DNA of 64,000 nt from Flavobacterium jejuense. GTDB lineage: Bacteria > Bacteroidota > Bacteroidia > Flavobacteriales > Flavobacteriaceae. The stretch spans positions 107,379 to 171,378 of the forward strand of contig NZ_VEVQ02000004.1 in assembly GCF_006491595.2 (NCBI RefSeq). Reading direction: 5' to 3'. The position numbers and the translations under genes were made by a program. This document shows, piece by piece, positions 51,068-62,634 of this stretch (its first letter is position 1; each line of letters starts with the position of its first letter). Under the pieces are notes generated by a model. The model was not told where the DNA came from, did not search any database, and worked only from the letters and a program-made list of their open reading frames with translations.

Positions 51068-52021
51068 TTAATATACAATTCTATTTTGAGTACATGGACA
51101 ATTACTTAAACTTTGCAAAAAGTCAAAACCAATAGTAATCATGTGTGTTCCAGAATTATATGATAAAAGCTCATTTGTATTAATTTGATAGGAATAACCA
51201 AAATAGAAATTACTTTTTCTAAGACCTACAACTGGTCCAACGGTTACTGGAGTAAGAGATTGTTCATTTAAGAATCTTGCAGTTGCACCTATCCAAAAAT
51301 AATCTTCGTAAAAATGCTTTTTAAACTTGATGTTTAAATCCGTTGTAGAGCGACCGTCACTTTGATAATATTGCACTAAAGCTGAAGGTTCGATTTCAAA
51401 ACTAGAACCACTACTTCTAAACTTAGTTCCAAAATATACTTGATGATTCAATAGTAAATCTGGTTCAAGAAAATTAACTTCTCTTATGTTTTTATCTAAG
51501 ATATTTGAAGCATTATAACTTATAAAAAAGTCTTTATACCTGTATAGAAACCCTATATCGAAATTATAATTTTGAGTCGCTCTATCCCCATTAATTGCAG
51601 GATCAAGTTGATTACTAAAGTTTTCAATATCAATTCTAAAATGATTTAAATTGAATGAAATTCCTAAAGATAAATATTGTTCACTATCATAATCTAAAAT
51701 CAAATGCTGAGCAAAAGATAATTTAGCACCATATTGTCTCGTGTTACCATTTTTATCATTATATAAAAAAACACCAACTCCTGATCTATCAGCTATACGA
51801 AAATCTGCTGCTAAAGACTGATTTATAGGAGAATCTTTTATTCCAACCCATTGAGTAAGTCCATTAATACGAATTCTTGCGTTATCTCCAATACCAGCAA
51901 AAGTAGGAGACAGAGAAAAAGGATTATCAGCTAAATACTGCGTTTGTTGAGGTATTGTAAGCTCTTGTGCTTCCAATTGATACAAACTAAATAGTATTAA
52001 AAATAGGGCTATTTTTTTCAT
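51068..52021 (-). CDS. PorP/SprF family type IX secretion membrane protein
   Basis: A 317-residue outer-membrane beta-barrel protein: signal LFSLYQLEAQELT, then the family opening QQTQYLADNPFSLSPTFAGIG and repeated aromatic-rich strands, ending in a barrel-type C-terminus. PorP/SprF proteins assist secretion and surface anchoring of the type B sorting-domain protein encoded next to them. It is directly downstream of the giant adhesin, as SprF follows SprB in F. johnsoniae. The family is clear; calling it SprF itself would be an over-reach. Confidence 0.93.
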   Translation of the reverse strand: MKKIALFLILFSLYQLEAQELTIPQQTQYLADNPFSLSPTFAGIGDNARIRINGLTQWVGIKDSPINQSLAADFRIADRSGVGVFLYNDKNGNTRQYGAKLSFAQHLILDYDSEQYLSLGISFNLNHFRIDIENFSNQLDPAINGDRATQNYNFDIGFLYRYKDFFISYNASNILDKNIREVNFLEPDLLLNHQVYFGTKFRSSGSSFEIEPSALVQYYQSDGRSTTDLNIKFKKHFYEDYFWIGATARFLNEQSLTPVTVGPVVGLRKSNFYFGYSYQINTNELLSYNSGTHMITIGFDFLQSLSNCPCTQNRIVY

Positions 52022-52041
52022 TTTAATATCTTTTATTTAAT

Positions 52042-52069
52042 ACTAAGCCTATTGTAGAATAGGCTTAGT
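52042..52069. terminator. Hairpin between adhesin and SprF-like gene
   Basis: ACTAAGCCTA (52042-52051) pairs with TAGGCTTAGT (52060-52069). The long T-run lies on the plus-strand side, so on the coding (minus) strand it is a hairpin without U-tract; it may be a processing or attenuating stem setting the adhesin/SprF ratio. Confidence 0.55.
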
Positions 52070-52079
52070 CTTTTTTTTA

Positions 52080-55000
52080 TTATCTATATAATGTGAAGTT
52101 ACCTATAAACTCTCTTGCATCAGTCTCTCCATTTAATTTCAAGACATACCAGTAATCTCCAGATGGTAAATCATTACCCATATAGGTTCCATCCCAAGAT
52201 TCTCCAGGATGTAAAGTAATTATTTTTCTGCTATACCTATCGAAAACATAAGTAACTGCTTTAGGATAATTATCTAAATAATTAGGACTCCATGTATCAT
52301 TATTACCATCACCTCCTGGTGTAAAATAATCAGGAATTTCAACATCAAAGAACTCTATGAAAATATCTTTAGTATCTGTACATCCATTTGCATCAGTAAC
52401 AATAACAGTATAAGTATCTGTTTGATTAATGAAGTAGACATTGTTAGATCCAACATAAAGAACAGTACCATTACTATTTAGAATTGTATACTCATACGGT
52501 GCTACTCCATCTGTTGTTGACATGGTAAATTGATTTAAACCACTTTCCAAAACAGTTAAATTAGGAGTCGATGGTAAAACAACAGTAAAGTTAACCTGTT
52601 GTTGACATGTATTCGTATGAGTTACAGTAACAACATGAGGTCCACTTGTAACATTCTCGAATATATTTTCTCCAAGTGGTAGAATTTCTGCACCATTATC
52701 TAGATCAAATGTAAGTTCAGTTATATCAATTGTATCATTATATAAAATAGTCACATTAGCTTGTGGTACATCATTCACACAAATTGTTTCAATTAAGTAA
52801 TCTGCTTGGATATCCTTACCTTCGTCTATGGTAAACTCAATAGAATAAGCACAACCATTAGCATCAGTTACTATGAATTGATAATCTCTAGGAGGAAGAT
52901 TTGGAAAACTAAAATCTCCAGTTGGCGAATTTTGAGTTAATGTTGGATCAGTAGTTTCTGTTGCAGTATATCCCGTTGTTCCAGGTGTTGCTCCAGAAAC
53001 ACTAAATGTTGCTGAACCACCATCTCCAAAACAAATCTCTGCAAGAGGAGCCACATCTACAAGATTAAATTCTGGTGCATTGTTTATTGTAAAAGGGAAT
53101 GGACCAACACTACATCCACTTTCATCTTGTACATAAACTGTATAAGTACCTGGTGCTAAATCTGTAAACACACCCGAATTAACTGTTTCATTTGGTGCTG
53201 ATGAAATAGAATACTGAATTGTTCCTGTTCCACCACTTGCAACAACTGTAATTGTACCATTTGTTGGATTATCGGCACAAGTAACATCAGTTGATGTTGA
53301 TGTTGTAATATCTATTGCTGGTGGTTCTGTAATAGTGAATGATTGAGAAACACCACTACAATCACCATCTATTACTTCAACAGTATAAGTTCCTGCGGAA
53401 ACATTAGTAAATACTCCTGGATTACCCTGAATCGCACCATTGTTTGGTACTAAATTATATGTATAATTACCTAATCCATTAGTAGCTGTTGCAGTAATTG
53501 CAGTAGTAAACCCATTACAACTGATTGAAGTATCCGATAAATCTACAGAAACAGAAACAGGTATTACTGGTTCCACAACTTGAGTATTAGAAACCACTTC
53601 AATACAGTTGTTAGCATCCAATACATAATATTCATAAGTACCAGCAGGAACTGTAAATTGTACAGAATTAGAACCTCCAAAAGGTATATATGTTCCTCCA
53701 GAAGTTAAGCTATAACTATATGGAGCAGTTCCACCAGTAGCAGTTAATTCTAAAATTGCATCTGTTTGACAAGTTGGATCATATATTTGAGCTAAAGTAG
53801 CAACAACTTGATCAGCTGGTTCTGTAATCGTAACATTTACAGTTGTAAAAGTACAATTGAAAGAATCAGTTATGGTAACATTATAAGTTCCTGCTCCTAA
53901 ATTAGGAAATATATTATTTGTTTGTGGAGCTGAGCTTATATTTGGAGTAACAGAAATAGTATTTAAACTATATAAGTAACCACTTCCATATCCGCCCGTT
54001 GTACCAGATACTGTAATTGTAGCAGTATTATCACCCACACACAATAAAGCAGTTGGTGTTGCACTAATTGTAGCTGATATAGGAGTTGGGTCAACTAAAT
54101 CAACCGTAGTCGAAACTACACATCCAACATTATCTCTCACACTTACCGTATAAGTACCAGCACTTAAGCCTGTAAAACTAGCTGTTGATGACCAAGCTAC
54201 ATTAACTGGGCCTTGAATTTGATATTCATAAGGTCCTCCCCATCCATTTGAACCTACAGCAGAAATACTACCATCATTACCTGGATTACAAGTAATAGGT
54301 GTATTTGTTGTAGCAATAGTTAAGGCTGCAATTGGTTGCGTTATTGTAAAGTTAGTAACCGCAGGACAATAAGGACTTCCTGTTAATGTAGTCGTTAATT
54401 GATAAACTCCAGCTGGTAAGTTATTTACAGTAAATGGTCCTGCGGATAGACTTGAACCAGACGCTACAGAAACATTAGATGAATTTAAGATGTCATAAGT
54501 AAATGGCCCAGCATCATTTGTTGGTGTTAAATTTTGATCAACAAAAGTGAAACTCACACTTCCATCTGTACCACCAAAACAAGTGACATTGTTGTCTACA
54601 GTTGCATTAACAATGAATGTATTTGGATTAAACACATAATGAATAGTTTGAACTATACATCCTGTAGTCGCATTTTCTACAAAAACATCATAACTACCAA
54701 TTGTTAATCCTGTGAAATTTGGATTGTTTACTTGGGTTACGTTATATGGTAGAGCATTTGATGGATAACCAGTTACCGTATAATTCAATGTTGTAGGAAC
54801 TCCACCAGTTGTAGTCACGTTGATAGTAATATCTTCCAATGTTGTACAAGTAATTGGTGAAGTAACTGTTACCGTTGGATTTGATATTTGAATAAATGGA
54901 GCTATGGTAGCTATTGTAGATCCAATACATCCATTATTATCGTATACTTCAATTGTATAATTTCCACCAGCAACATTAGGTTCTAAATATGTATTACTAG

Positions 55001-58000
55001 TGCCTGATTGAAGAGTTGTACCTCCTTGAATAAACACATAATTAATATATGTTCCTGAACCACCAGTTACACCAGTTACAACAATAGAAGCATTGTTAAC
55101 AGTATTAGTACCTGCGTTACATCCAAACTCTGTTACTGTCGGTGTTGGAACCACAATTAGAGCTGGTTCATTAACTGTTATAACTTGAGTTGTTGTACAT
55201 CCTCTTCCAGAAGTTACTACTACTGTATAGTTTCCTGCTGGTAATCCGCTAAATACATTACCTGGTTGAGAAGGAAATGTTACTGGACCTGCAGTAATTT
55301 CATAACTATATGGAACATCAGGGTTAGAACCTGTTAAATTAATTGTTATTAAACCATTAGAACCACCATTACAAGTAACATCTACGACAGTATTTGTAAA
55401 AGAAGGATTTGTTGGTTGAACCAAAGTGACATTTGTATTTATAAAACATCCTGTCGTATTATCAGTTACAGTAACTACATAAGACCCTGCTGGAATATTT
55501 GAGAAAACATTTCCAGATTGAGTTATAGGTGCTCCGTTAGGAGTTATTGTATAAGTATAGTTTCCTGAACCACCTGCTGCATTTACAGTTATAATTCCAT
55601 CACTAGAACCACAATTTCCTGTTACTGCAATAGAAGGAGTAATATTTACATTCAATGGAGGATTAATAATAATGGTTTCTGTTTCTGTACAACCATTAGT
55701 ATCCTTAATAATAACTGTTTGCGTACCAGAATTTAAACCTGAAACCGTAAATGGATTTGTTGGATATGTTGCAAAAGCACTTCCATTTACACTATATGTG
55801 AATGGTGGCACACCAACTGCAGCATTTGTTGTAACTGTAATACTATAACTTCCATCATTTGGGTTACAAAGTGTTGCTGGGTCAAGAACTACAGTTATAT
55901 CTGGACTAGTATCAGTTGGTATATTTACACTAGTAAATGGTTGAATACAACCATTAGCATCTTGAATATATATATCATAAGAACCACCTGCAAGATTACT
56001 AAATACATTTGATGATTGACCTGGCCATGAAGATGGAAGAGGAGCTGGATTACCTGTACCAGCAACAATTTGATAACTATATGGTGGTGTACCATTAGAA
56101 CCAGTAACAGTGATTTGCCCTGCTTCAGAACATAGATTATCATTATGAGTCACGGCTGCTGTTACAGATAACAAGACAGGCGATTCAGAAATTGTAAAGT
56201 TTACAGATGTTTGTGTACATCCAGTATTTGAACCATCATTTTCAGTTAAGAGAACAAAATATTCTCCTGGAGGTAACACTCCAAAATTATTTACTGTAAA
56301 AGGAGCCCCTGTTAGACCAGTTGTAGTTCCAATTACTCCGAATGGAGTGTTATTTAAAGCTTGATATATTTGATATGAAACACTTGTTCCTGAGTATCCA
56401 CTAACTGTAAACGACACACTTCCATCATTAGCTCCTGTACAAGTTACATTATGAGGTGTAACTGTTGAAGTAATACTAGACAGTGTAGGTATTGGTCCTG
56501 GAGCTGTCTGAAAATAATAACAATTTGTACTCTCATCATAAACGATAATACTATAAGTAATACCTGGAATTAAATTAGTAATTGTCGTACATAAACCAGA
56601 AGGATCTGATGGATCAGCATCTTGATATACAGCACTTGGATATGTTGGATAAGGTGGGTTTGTAGGAGATAAATCTTGGTAAATTGCAAAATGGTATGGT
56701 CCTCCAGCAACTGAAGTATTTACACACACATTAAGTGAACCAGAAGAACAATCCGCAGTTGGAAGAACAACAATATTCAAACTATTTGGAGGTGAAGCAA
56801 TTCTAATATTGTTTTGTACCAAAACACAACCATTAGCATCAACTACTTCAACGGTATAGATTCCAAAATTTAAAATAGGAAAAGAATGATCTTGTCCTGA
56901 AGCTGCAATAAAAGTATCTGTATAAGTACCTGTAGAATTATCAATATTGTATGTAAATGGAGCCGTTCCTCCTGTTACATTTGTTACATCAATTGAACCT
57001 GGTTCTGTACCTGTTGCACCACACTGTATATCTGTTTTAACTATGGTAAAATTAATAGGATCGGGTTGAGTTAAAGTTATTGTTTCTGTTTCAGTACATG
57101 AATTGGCATCCATAACTGTAACCGTATAATTGCCTGCTGTTAACCCTGTAAAATTATTTCCAGACTGAAAATTAGTTCCATCAATACTATATGTATAAGG
57201 AGATAAACCACCAGAAGCAGTAACTGTAAAAGCACCATTACTATCTCCGTTACATAAATTAAATGCTGTTTGTGAAAGTACAGGAACATTCAATACTGGT
57301 AATGGTATTACAGTAACTGTTGTAGTCGTTACTGAACAACCTATCGCATCAGTGATTACGAATTGATAATTACCTGGATTTGCTGTTGTATAAGTAAAGG
57401 TAGAACCTGTTACAGGGAAAGTTCCTAAAGATGCTGTATTAAATAATACTTCATAAGTGTAAGCAGGTGTTCCTCCATTTATGGTTACATCAATAGCGGC
57501 ATCTGGTGAAGTTGAACAATCTAAATCACTTGTTAAAACAGCATTAGCAGTTAATTGTGGAGCAATATTTACAGCTGGTAAGGTAACTTCACAACCATAA
57601 TCATCTCTTACAATAATGGTATAGTTACCAGGTGTTACTGCAAAAGTATTACTAGTTCCAAATGTACTTCCATTAATACTATAAGTATAAGGAGTTACTC
57701 CTCCTGAAGCTGTAACTACAATTGTAGCACCATTAACTCCATCATAACATAAATCAGATGTAACATCAATTACCGCTGTTGGTGGAGTAGGTACTGGAAT
57801 ATTTATAGCTAAATCAATAGGATCTGTACATAATAATGCATCTTGAACCACTACAATATAATCACCTGGTGGTAAATTAGAAAACACATTATTGGCGCTT
57901 AAGCTATAAGGTGCAATAATATTTCCTAAAGTATCTTGTAATTCATATTGATAATTAGGTGTTCCACCCGAAGCAGAAGCAGTAATTGTACCACCAGTTA

Positions 58001-61000
58001 AACAAGTAGCAGGACTAGATAAAACTGCACTAGCTACTAGAGCATTTGGCTGACCTATAACTTGAGTAAATGGGAATGAACAAGGTGTTGAAGATAAATC
58101 GTATTGAATATCAATGGTATACGAATCAGCTCCTAAACCTGTAATAGTTACAGGTGAAGTAGTTGAAGCAATTGGACCTGTTACATTGTTACTTGAATCT
58201 GTAATTGTATAATAAAATTGAGTATCAAAGTTTTGAGCAGCAATTGTAATTTGACCGTCATTAGCTCCATTACAACTTACATCGCTTGAACTAGTAATTT
58301 GTGCAGAAAATGCTTGATTACAATCTATTGATACAGGAAAATCAACTTCTGTAATACATGCTATTGGTAATTGAAAAACATTTATATCATCAATAACTAC
58401 ATCGTTTCCATTAATTACGTTACTATATGAACGAATAACAAAACTCAACGAAGTATAAGCTCCAGGGTTTAAAGCCAAGCTATAGGTTTCCCATTGATTT
58501 GACTTAGGAACATTAATTGGAGAAGCAGTTGGTGTAGTAGCAACAATTACCTCAGAAGGTAGACCAAGATCATAAATTAATTGAATTGTTAAACTAGGAT
58601 CACCTAAACCAGGGCTACCACTATTAATTAAGTTCATTGCCCATAAAGACACTTGAATATCTTGATTTGGAATAATATTATTTATGGGCTTACTATATAA
58701 TATTCCACCAATACCAGCTGTACCTCCTATGTTTACACATAAAAACCTTCCGTTAGGGTTTGTTCCATTTGAAGTATGATCTCTAGGATCGTTCCATGAA
58801 CCAAACCTTGGGTTAATTCTTGGAGTAACTCCATATTCTCCATCATTAATAAAATCATCTAAATTACATGTATATCCAGGAGGATGTACACCCGATTGAT
58901 TTTCAAAACAATAAGCAGTATTAATACCTGGTGTTGTAGTAGGTGCTCCTACTCCAAAATCTTCGAATAGTAAATTACTATATGTTGGGAATGTTAATGT
59001 TTCATATTGAACAGTAACATTATGTGGTCCACAAGGTACATTAGTAAATACATTATTATCTGGAGGTGTATTAGGGTTTCCATCTAATAAATAGGTATAA
59101 GAAAAATTTCCTCCATTATTATTTACTGTAATAGTAGTAGTTGCTGAACCGTCACAATTAAAATCTGGATCATTTACTGTAATAGTTGGCTCTTGTGGAG
59201 GTGGATCTATTGTTACACTAGAACAAAAACTACATAAATTTGAATCTCTAATACAAACTACATGAGTTCCTGGAGGTAAATAAGCTTCATTTGCTGCTAT
59301 CCATGTTGAACCACCATCAAAACTATATTCATAAGTTCCTGTTCCTCCTTGAGGGTTTGTAATTCTAACTTTACCTTCTCCGTTTGGTCCACAACCTGCT
59401 AATTCAGAAACTCCTGCAGAAGCAGTTAAGGCAATGGCTGGTTGAGTAATTGTAATTGTTTGAGCTACAGTAAAACAGTCATTGCCATTTAGTGAATATT
59501 GAATTAAAGTCTCGTATGTTCCTGCTGTTAAATTAGAAAAAACAGGATTTGAACTAAAATTACCACCATTATCTATACTGTATAATATAGTATAACCATT
59601 AGTATTCGTTACATTAAATACAATCTCTCCTGTAGACTCACCGTAACACAAAATATCTGTTTGAGTTACTGTAAAAACAGGTGGAGGAATTGCATCAATA
59701 GTAACACTAGTAGTTGCTGTACAGTTATTATTATCAGTTACTGTAAAGTCGTAAGTTCCTGGTGTTGTTATTACAAAATTTGGAACAGAATATAAATCTG
59801 GATCACCACTAACTGTATATATGTATGGAGGTGTACCGCCTACTGGATAAAGTGTTATTTCTCCATCTGTACATGTAAGAGGAATAGTGACTGCACCTGT
59901 AACCGTTAATAAGGGTGGATTAGATATTGTTATATTTTGGGTGTATGTACATCCATCTGTTGTTGTAACGTTAAGCGTGTAATTTCCAGCATTTAAATTT
60001 GAAAACGTGTAGTCATTTGCGTCAATTGGTCCAGCTGAAGCAAATGGGTTGCCTCCTAATAATAACTGATAAGAATATTGCGGTTCTACATTATTTACTT
60101 GAACTCTTATTTCACCTTTATCTCCATTACAAAGGGCGTCTTGAACAATGACATCAACATCAAAATTTCTTAAATTTACAACCACATTTGGAATACTAAA
60201 TAAACAGTTTCCAACACCACCACCTATTTGCTGTGTGTATACTGTATAAGTACCTGCTGAAACATTATTAAAAATATTATTGTTTTGTTGCCAAGGTCCT
60301 GTTGGACTAGTTATACTGAATTCATATCCTGTTGGTGGCACTCCATTTACAGTAATCGTACCAGGAGTATTACAAATTTCATCCGTTGCAACAACTGTAG
60401 GAGTAAATAAATTCTTATATACATTGAAGTAGTAGGTTCTAAAACATCCGTTTTGGAATGTAATCGTTACTCTATATTCTCCTGCATTTACTGCATTATA
60501 ATTTGGACCCGTTCCCACTTGTGTCCAATCAGAATCTGGACAAGTTGTATTTGGACAAGTTGGTGGAGGAGAAGTGGTACAATTTGCAGTTGTACTTAAA
60601 ACTTCCCAAACAATCGTTTGAGCATTTAAAATACCAGTTTCAATCAATTGACTATCGGAAGCACCGCATAAATAAATTTTTGGCAATTCAGAACCATCAA
60701 TAGGACAAATATCAACTTGATCCGCGTAAGGAATTACTGGATTAGGTACTACACCATTAAAATCAACTACATTAAATGTTTCTACAATTGAAAGACATGG
60801 AGCAGGAGCTGTATTCACAACACTATATGTACCAGTTGCACTTACAGTATAAGATTGGTTAGTTGCTCCAGAAATAGCATTTCCTGCATTAGGCGGAGAA
60901 CCATTGTGCCACTGATAAGAAGTATAGCCACTACCAGCCGTTAATGTAACTGACGAACCACACAAAACTTCTTCAGCTTCAAATGTACAATCATCTATAT

Positions 61001-62570
61001 CAGCTATAAAATTTGTTGCTCCTGGAGTAGGAAATAAACATGCATCAATTCCTGAGGCACTTGGTTGTTGATTTTCTACTACATTTCCAGAAGTTGAACT
61101 GCTGTATGTTTTATAGGCTGTATTTGTTATCTCATTTGAACAAGCATCTCTTAAATCATAACAATTTTCTGCTACCCTTACTCTAATTCTTATTTGATAA
61201 TTTGCACCAAACTCTGTTACTAAATTATCAGGTATTGTAAATGTTAAGGTATTTGTAACTGAATCAAAAACATAAGTTACTCCTGGAGGCACTACAATGT
61301 CTGCCGGCAAGAAAGTAACATTAATAGGTAATTGATCCATAATAGTAAAGCCAATAGCATCGTCATTTCCTATATTTTGAAAATCTAAATCGTAATAAAT
61401 TTCTTGACCTAAAGCTACGGTAGAGTTTCCAATATCATTTCCTCCTAAATCTCTTACAACTTTTACTAAATTAATTTGCGGTTGAATAACTTCAATCGCA
61501 AAGGCATTCATATAATATACATAAGAGTCATTACTAGTCTCTAATCTAATGGTTGCATTAGTTGCATTATTTGCAATAACTCCATTTCCTGGGTTGGGTA
61601 CATTGATAATACCAGCGTCAAAACCAAGTAAATTAGTACTATTAATATTTCTAGCTGTATAAGCCCCATTTATATCATTTATTGTACTATTAAAAAAGTT
61701 ATTTGCAGCTCTAGTAGGAATTGTCATACTAGTTCCATTAACTCTTAATCTATCATTTGTATAAGCATAATCACCTTCTAAAGCAGCAAAAGCCAATTGC
61801 GCTCTTACAGGGCCAATTGGAATAGAATTAAAACCAGAAATTGGAATATCTAATGCTGGATCACCACTTCTAATATTACTAAATCCATCGAATATAGTTA
61901 TATTTTTTGCAGTGGTTAATGGATCCTCGTATACCATTATCAAATTCCAACCTCCCGAAGTATTACCTCCTAAACCAGATTGTATGTTTCCGACACCATA
62001 TGTCCCGTTTGCACTAGGAAGAGCTTGGACTAAACTAGTAACATCATAATATGCCGCGTACCCATAATTATCACTTGAAACTGGCTGACCTACTGTAAAA
62101 GTGTCAAATATTGTGGTTCCAGTTATATTAATGTAATTGCCTCCTGGTAATTTGAATTTAACCTGATTTAACTTAGTTCTATCAACTTGATTTCCAATAT
62201 TGTTAGGATTATAAACACCCGCCCAATATAATCCTGCATAAACAATTCTATAACAACCTGCGGTTGCAACTGGAACTGTCAAATTAGCAGTAGATGAATT
62301 GAAGGTAGAGGCATCACCGTCAATATCAATATATTGCATATTGAAACTATTATTTACATCTGTTCCGTTATAAGGATTATTGGCACCCAATGGTCCTGAG
62401 CTTCGGTTTAGGATATTGTTCCCAATTTGGAGCATATTTCCTTTTAGTCCAACAAAAGTTCCCTGTGCTCTGGGGTTAAATGGTACAAAATTCTGGGCAA
62501 AAATAGTTGAACTCGTCATAATTAGAGCGAGATATACTATTTTTCTTAGTAGGGTAATTTTTTGTTTCAT
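52080..62570 (-). CDS. Giant SprB-repeat adhesin with type IX (type B) C-terminal sorting domain
   Basis: A 3,496-residue secreted protein. Signal peptide LALIMTSSTIFAQ; an N-terminal region of about 370 residues; a DUF11-like domain near 380-490 (VALGQEIYYDLDFQNIGNDD); then many SprB-type repeats of 70-100 residues, each with a CNG or TCN opening, a central Y-S-Y/YTYS strand and a closing AGNYTVxVxDxxGC motif. Near 1200-1350 the repeats are interrupted by a distinct domain (LLFEDFGVGAPTTTPGI ... DIQVSLWAMNL), possibly sugar- or ligand-binding. The C-terminus FFDVEIPDYFTPGGDGNNDTW to GNFTLYR is the type B sorting domain. Expected to be exported by the type IX system and displayed on the surface for adhesion or gliding. 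Confidence 0.94.
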   Translation of the reverse strand: MKQKITLLRKIVYLALIMTSSTIFAQNFVPFNPRAQGTFVGLKGNMLQIGNNILNRSSGPLGANNPYNGTDVNNSFNMQYIDIDGDASTFNSSTANLTVPVATAGCYRIVYAGLYWAGVYNPNNIGNQVDRTKLNQVKFKLPGGNYINITGTTIFDTFTVGQPVSSDNYGYAAYYDVTSLVQALPSANGTYGVGNIQSGLGGNTSGGWNLIMVYEDPLTTAKNITIFDGFSNIRSGDPALDIPISGFNSIPIGPVRAQLAFAALEGDYAYTNDRLRVNGTSMTIPTRAANNFFNSTINDINGAYTARNINSTNLLGFDAGIINVPNPGNGVIANNATNATIRLETSNDSYVYYMNAFAIEVIQPQINLVKVVRDLGGNDIGNSTVALGQEIYYDLDFQNIGNDDAIGFTIMDQLPINVTFLPADIVVPPGVTYVFDSVTNTLTFTIPDNLVTEFGANYQIRIRVRVAENCYDLRDACSNEITNTAYKTYSSSTSGNVVENQQPSASGIDACLFPTPGATNFIADIDDCTFEAEEVLCGSSVTLTAGSGYTSYQWHNGSPPNAGNAISGATNQSYTVSATGTYSVVNTAPAPCLSIVETFNVVDFNGVVPNPVIPYADQVDICPIDGSELPKIYLCGASDSQLIETGILNAQTIVWEVLSTTANCTTSPPPTCPNTTCPDSDWTQVGTGPNYNAVNAGEYRVTITFQNGCFRTYYFNVYKNLFTPTVVATDEICNTPGTITVNGVPPTGYEFSITSPTGPWQQNNNIFNNVSAGTYTVYTQQIGGGVGNCLFSIPNVVVNLRNFDVDVIVQDALCNGDKGEIRVQVNNVEPQYSYQLLLGGNPFASAGPIDANDYTFSNLNAGNYTLNVTTTDGCTYTQNITISNPPLLTVTGAVTIPLTCTDGEITLYPVGGTPPYIYTVSGDPDLYSVPNFVITTPGTYDFTVTDNNNCTATTSVTIDAIPPPVFTVTQTDILCYGESTGEIVFNVTNTNGYTILYSIDNGGNFSSNPVFSNLTAGTYETLIQYSLNGNDCFTVAQTITITQPAIALTASAGVSELAGCGPNGEGKVRITNPQGGTGTYEYSFDGGSTWIAANEAYLPPGTHVVCIRDSNLCSFCSSVTIDPPPQEPTITVNDPDFNCDGSATTTITVNNNGGNFSYTYLLDGNPNTPPDNNVFTNVPCGPHNVTVQYETLTFPTYSNLLFEDFGVGAPTTTPGINTAYCFENQSGVHPPGYTCNLDDFINDGEYGVTPRINPRFGSWNDPRDHTSNGTNPNGRFLCVNIGGTAGIGGILYSKPINNIIPNQDIQVSLWAMNLINSGSPGLGDPSLTIQLIYDLGLPSEVIVATTPTASPINVPKSNQWETYSLALNPGAYTSLSFVIRSYSNVINGNDVVIDDINVFQLPIACITEVDFPVSIDCNQAFSAQITSSSDVSCNGANDGQITIAAQNFDTQFYYTITDSSNNVTGPIASTTSPVTITGLGADSYTIDIQYDLSSTPCSFPFTQVIGQPNALVASAVLSSPATCLTGGTITASASGGTPNYQYELQDTLGNIIAPYSLSANNVFSNLPPGDYIVVVQDALLCTDPIDLAINIPVPTPPTAVIDVTSDLCYDGVNGATIVVTASGGVTPYTYSINGSTFGTSNTFAVTPGNYTIIVRDDYGCEVTLPAVNIAPQLTANAVLTSDLDCSTSPDAAIDVTINGGTPAYTYEVLFNTASLGTFPVTGSTFTYTTANPGNYQFVITDAIGCSVTTTTVTVIPLPVLNVPVLSQTAFNLCNGDSNGAFTVTASGGLSPYTYSIDGTNFQSGNNFTGLTAGNYTVTVMDANSCTETETITLTQPDPINFTIVKTDIQCGATGTEPGSIDVTNVTGGTAPFTYNIDNSTGTYTDTFIAASGQDHSFPILNFGIYTVEVVDANGCVLVQNNIRIASPPNSLNIVVLPTADCSSGSLNVCVNTSVAGGPYHFAIYQDLSPTNPPYPTYPSAVYQDADPSDPSGLCTTITNLIPGITYSIIVYDESTNCYYFQTAPGPIPTLSSITSTVTPHNVTCTGANDGSVSFTVSGYSGTSVSYQIYQALNNTPFGVIGTTTGLTGAPFTVNNFGVLPPGEYFVLLTENDGSNTGCTQTSVNFTISESPVLLSVTAAVTHNDNLCSEAGQITVTGSNGTPPYSYQIVAGTGNPAPLPSSWPGQSSNVFSNLAGGSYDIYIQDANGCIQPFTSVNIPTDTSPDITVVLDPATLCNPNDGSYSITVTTNAAVGVPPFTYSVNGSAFATYPTNPFTVSGLNSGTQTVIIKDTNGCTETETIIINPPLNVNITPSIAVTGNCGSSDGIITVNAAGGSGNYTYTITPNGAPITQSGNVFSNIPAGSYVVTVTDNTTGCFINTNVTLVQPTNPSFTNTVVDVTCNGGSNGLITINLTGSNPDVPYSYEITAGPVTFPSQPGNVFSGLPAGNYTVVVTSGRGCTTTQVITVNEPALIVVPTPTVTEFGCNAGTNTVNNASIVVTGVTGGSGTYINYVFIQGGTTLQSGTSNTYLEPNVAGGNYTIEVYDNNGCIGSTIATIAPFIQISNPTVTVTSPITCTTLEDITINVTTTGGVPTTLNYTVTGYPSNALPYNVTQVNNPNFTGLTIGSYDVFVENATTGCIVQTIHYVFNPNTFIVNATVDNNVTCFGGTDGSVSFTFVDQNLTPTNDAGPFTYDILNSSNVSVASGSSLSAGPFTVNNLPAGVYQLTTTLTGSPYCPAVTNFTITQPIAALTIATTNTPITCNPGNDGSISAVGSNGWGGPYEYQIQGPVNVAWSSTASFTGLSAGTYTVSVRDNVGCVVSTTVDLVDPTPISATISATPTALLCVGDNTATITVSGTTGGYGSGYLYSLNTISVTPNISSAPQTNNIFPNLGAGTYNVTITDSFNCTFTTVNVTITEPADQVVATLAQIYDPTCQTDAILELTATGGTAPYSYSLTSGGTYIPFGGSNSVQFTVPAGTYEYYVLDANNCIEVVSNTQVVEPVIPVSVSVDLSDTSISCNGFTTAITATATNGLGNYTYNLVPNNGAIQGNPGVFTNVSAGTYTVEVIDGDCSGVSQSFTITEPPAIDITTSTSTDVTCADNPTNGTITVVASGGTGTIQYSISSAPNETVNSGVFTDLAPGTYTVYVQDESGCSVGPFPFTINNAPEFNLVDVAPLAEICFGDGGSATFSVSGATPGTTGYTATETTDPTLTQNSPTGDFSFPNLPPRDYQFIVTDANGCAYSIEFTIDEGKDIQADYLIETICVNDVPQANVTILYNDTIDITELTFDLDNGAEILPLGENIFENVTSGPHVVTVTHTNTCQQQVNFTVVLPSTPNLTVLESGLNQFTMSTTDGVAPYEYTILNSNGTVLYVGSNNVYFINQTDTYTVIVTDANGCTDTKDIFIEFFDVEIPDYFTPGGDGNNDTWSPNYLDNYPKAVTYVFDRYSRKIITLHPGESWDGTYMGNDLPSGDYWYVLKLNGETDAREFIGNFTLYR

Positions 62571-62634
62571 AGTATTCTAGATTTTAAGACCTTTAAAAGT
62601 AATAAAAAAAATTAATATAAAATTAACATTTAAC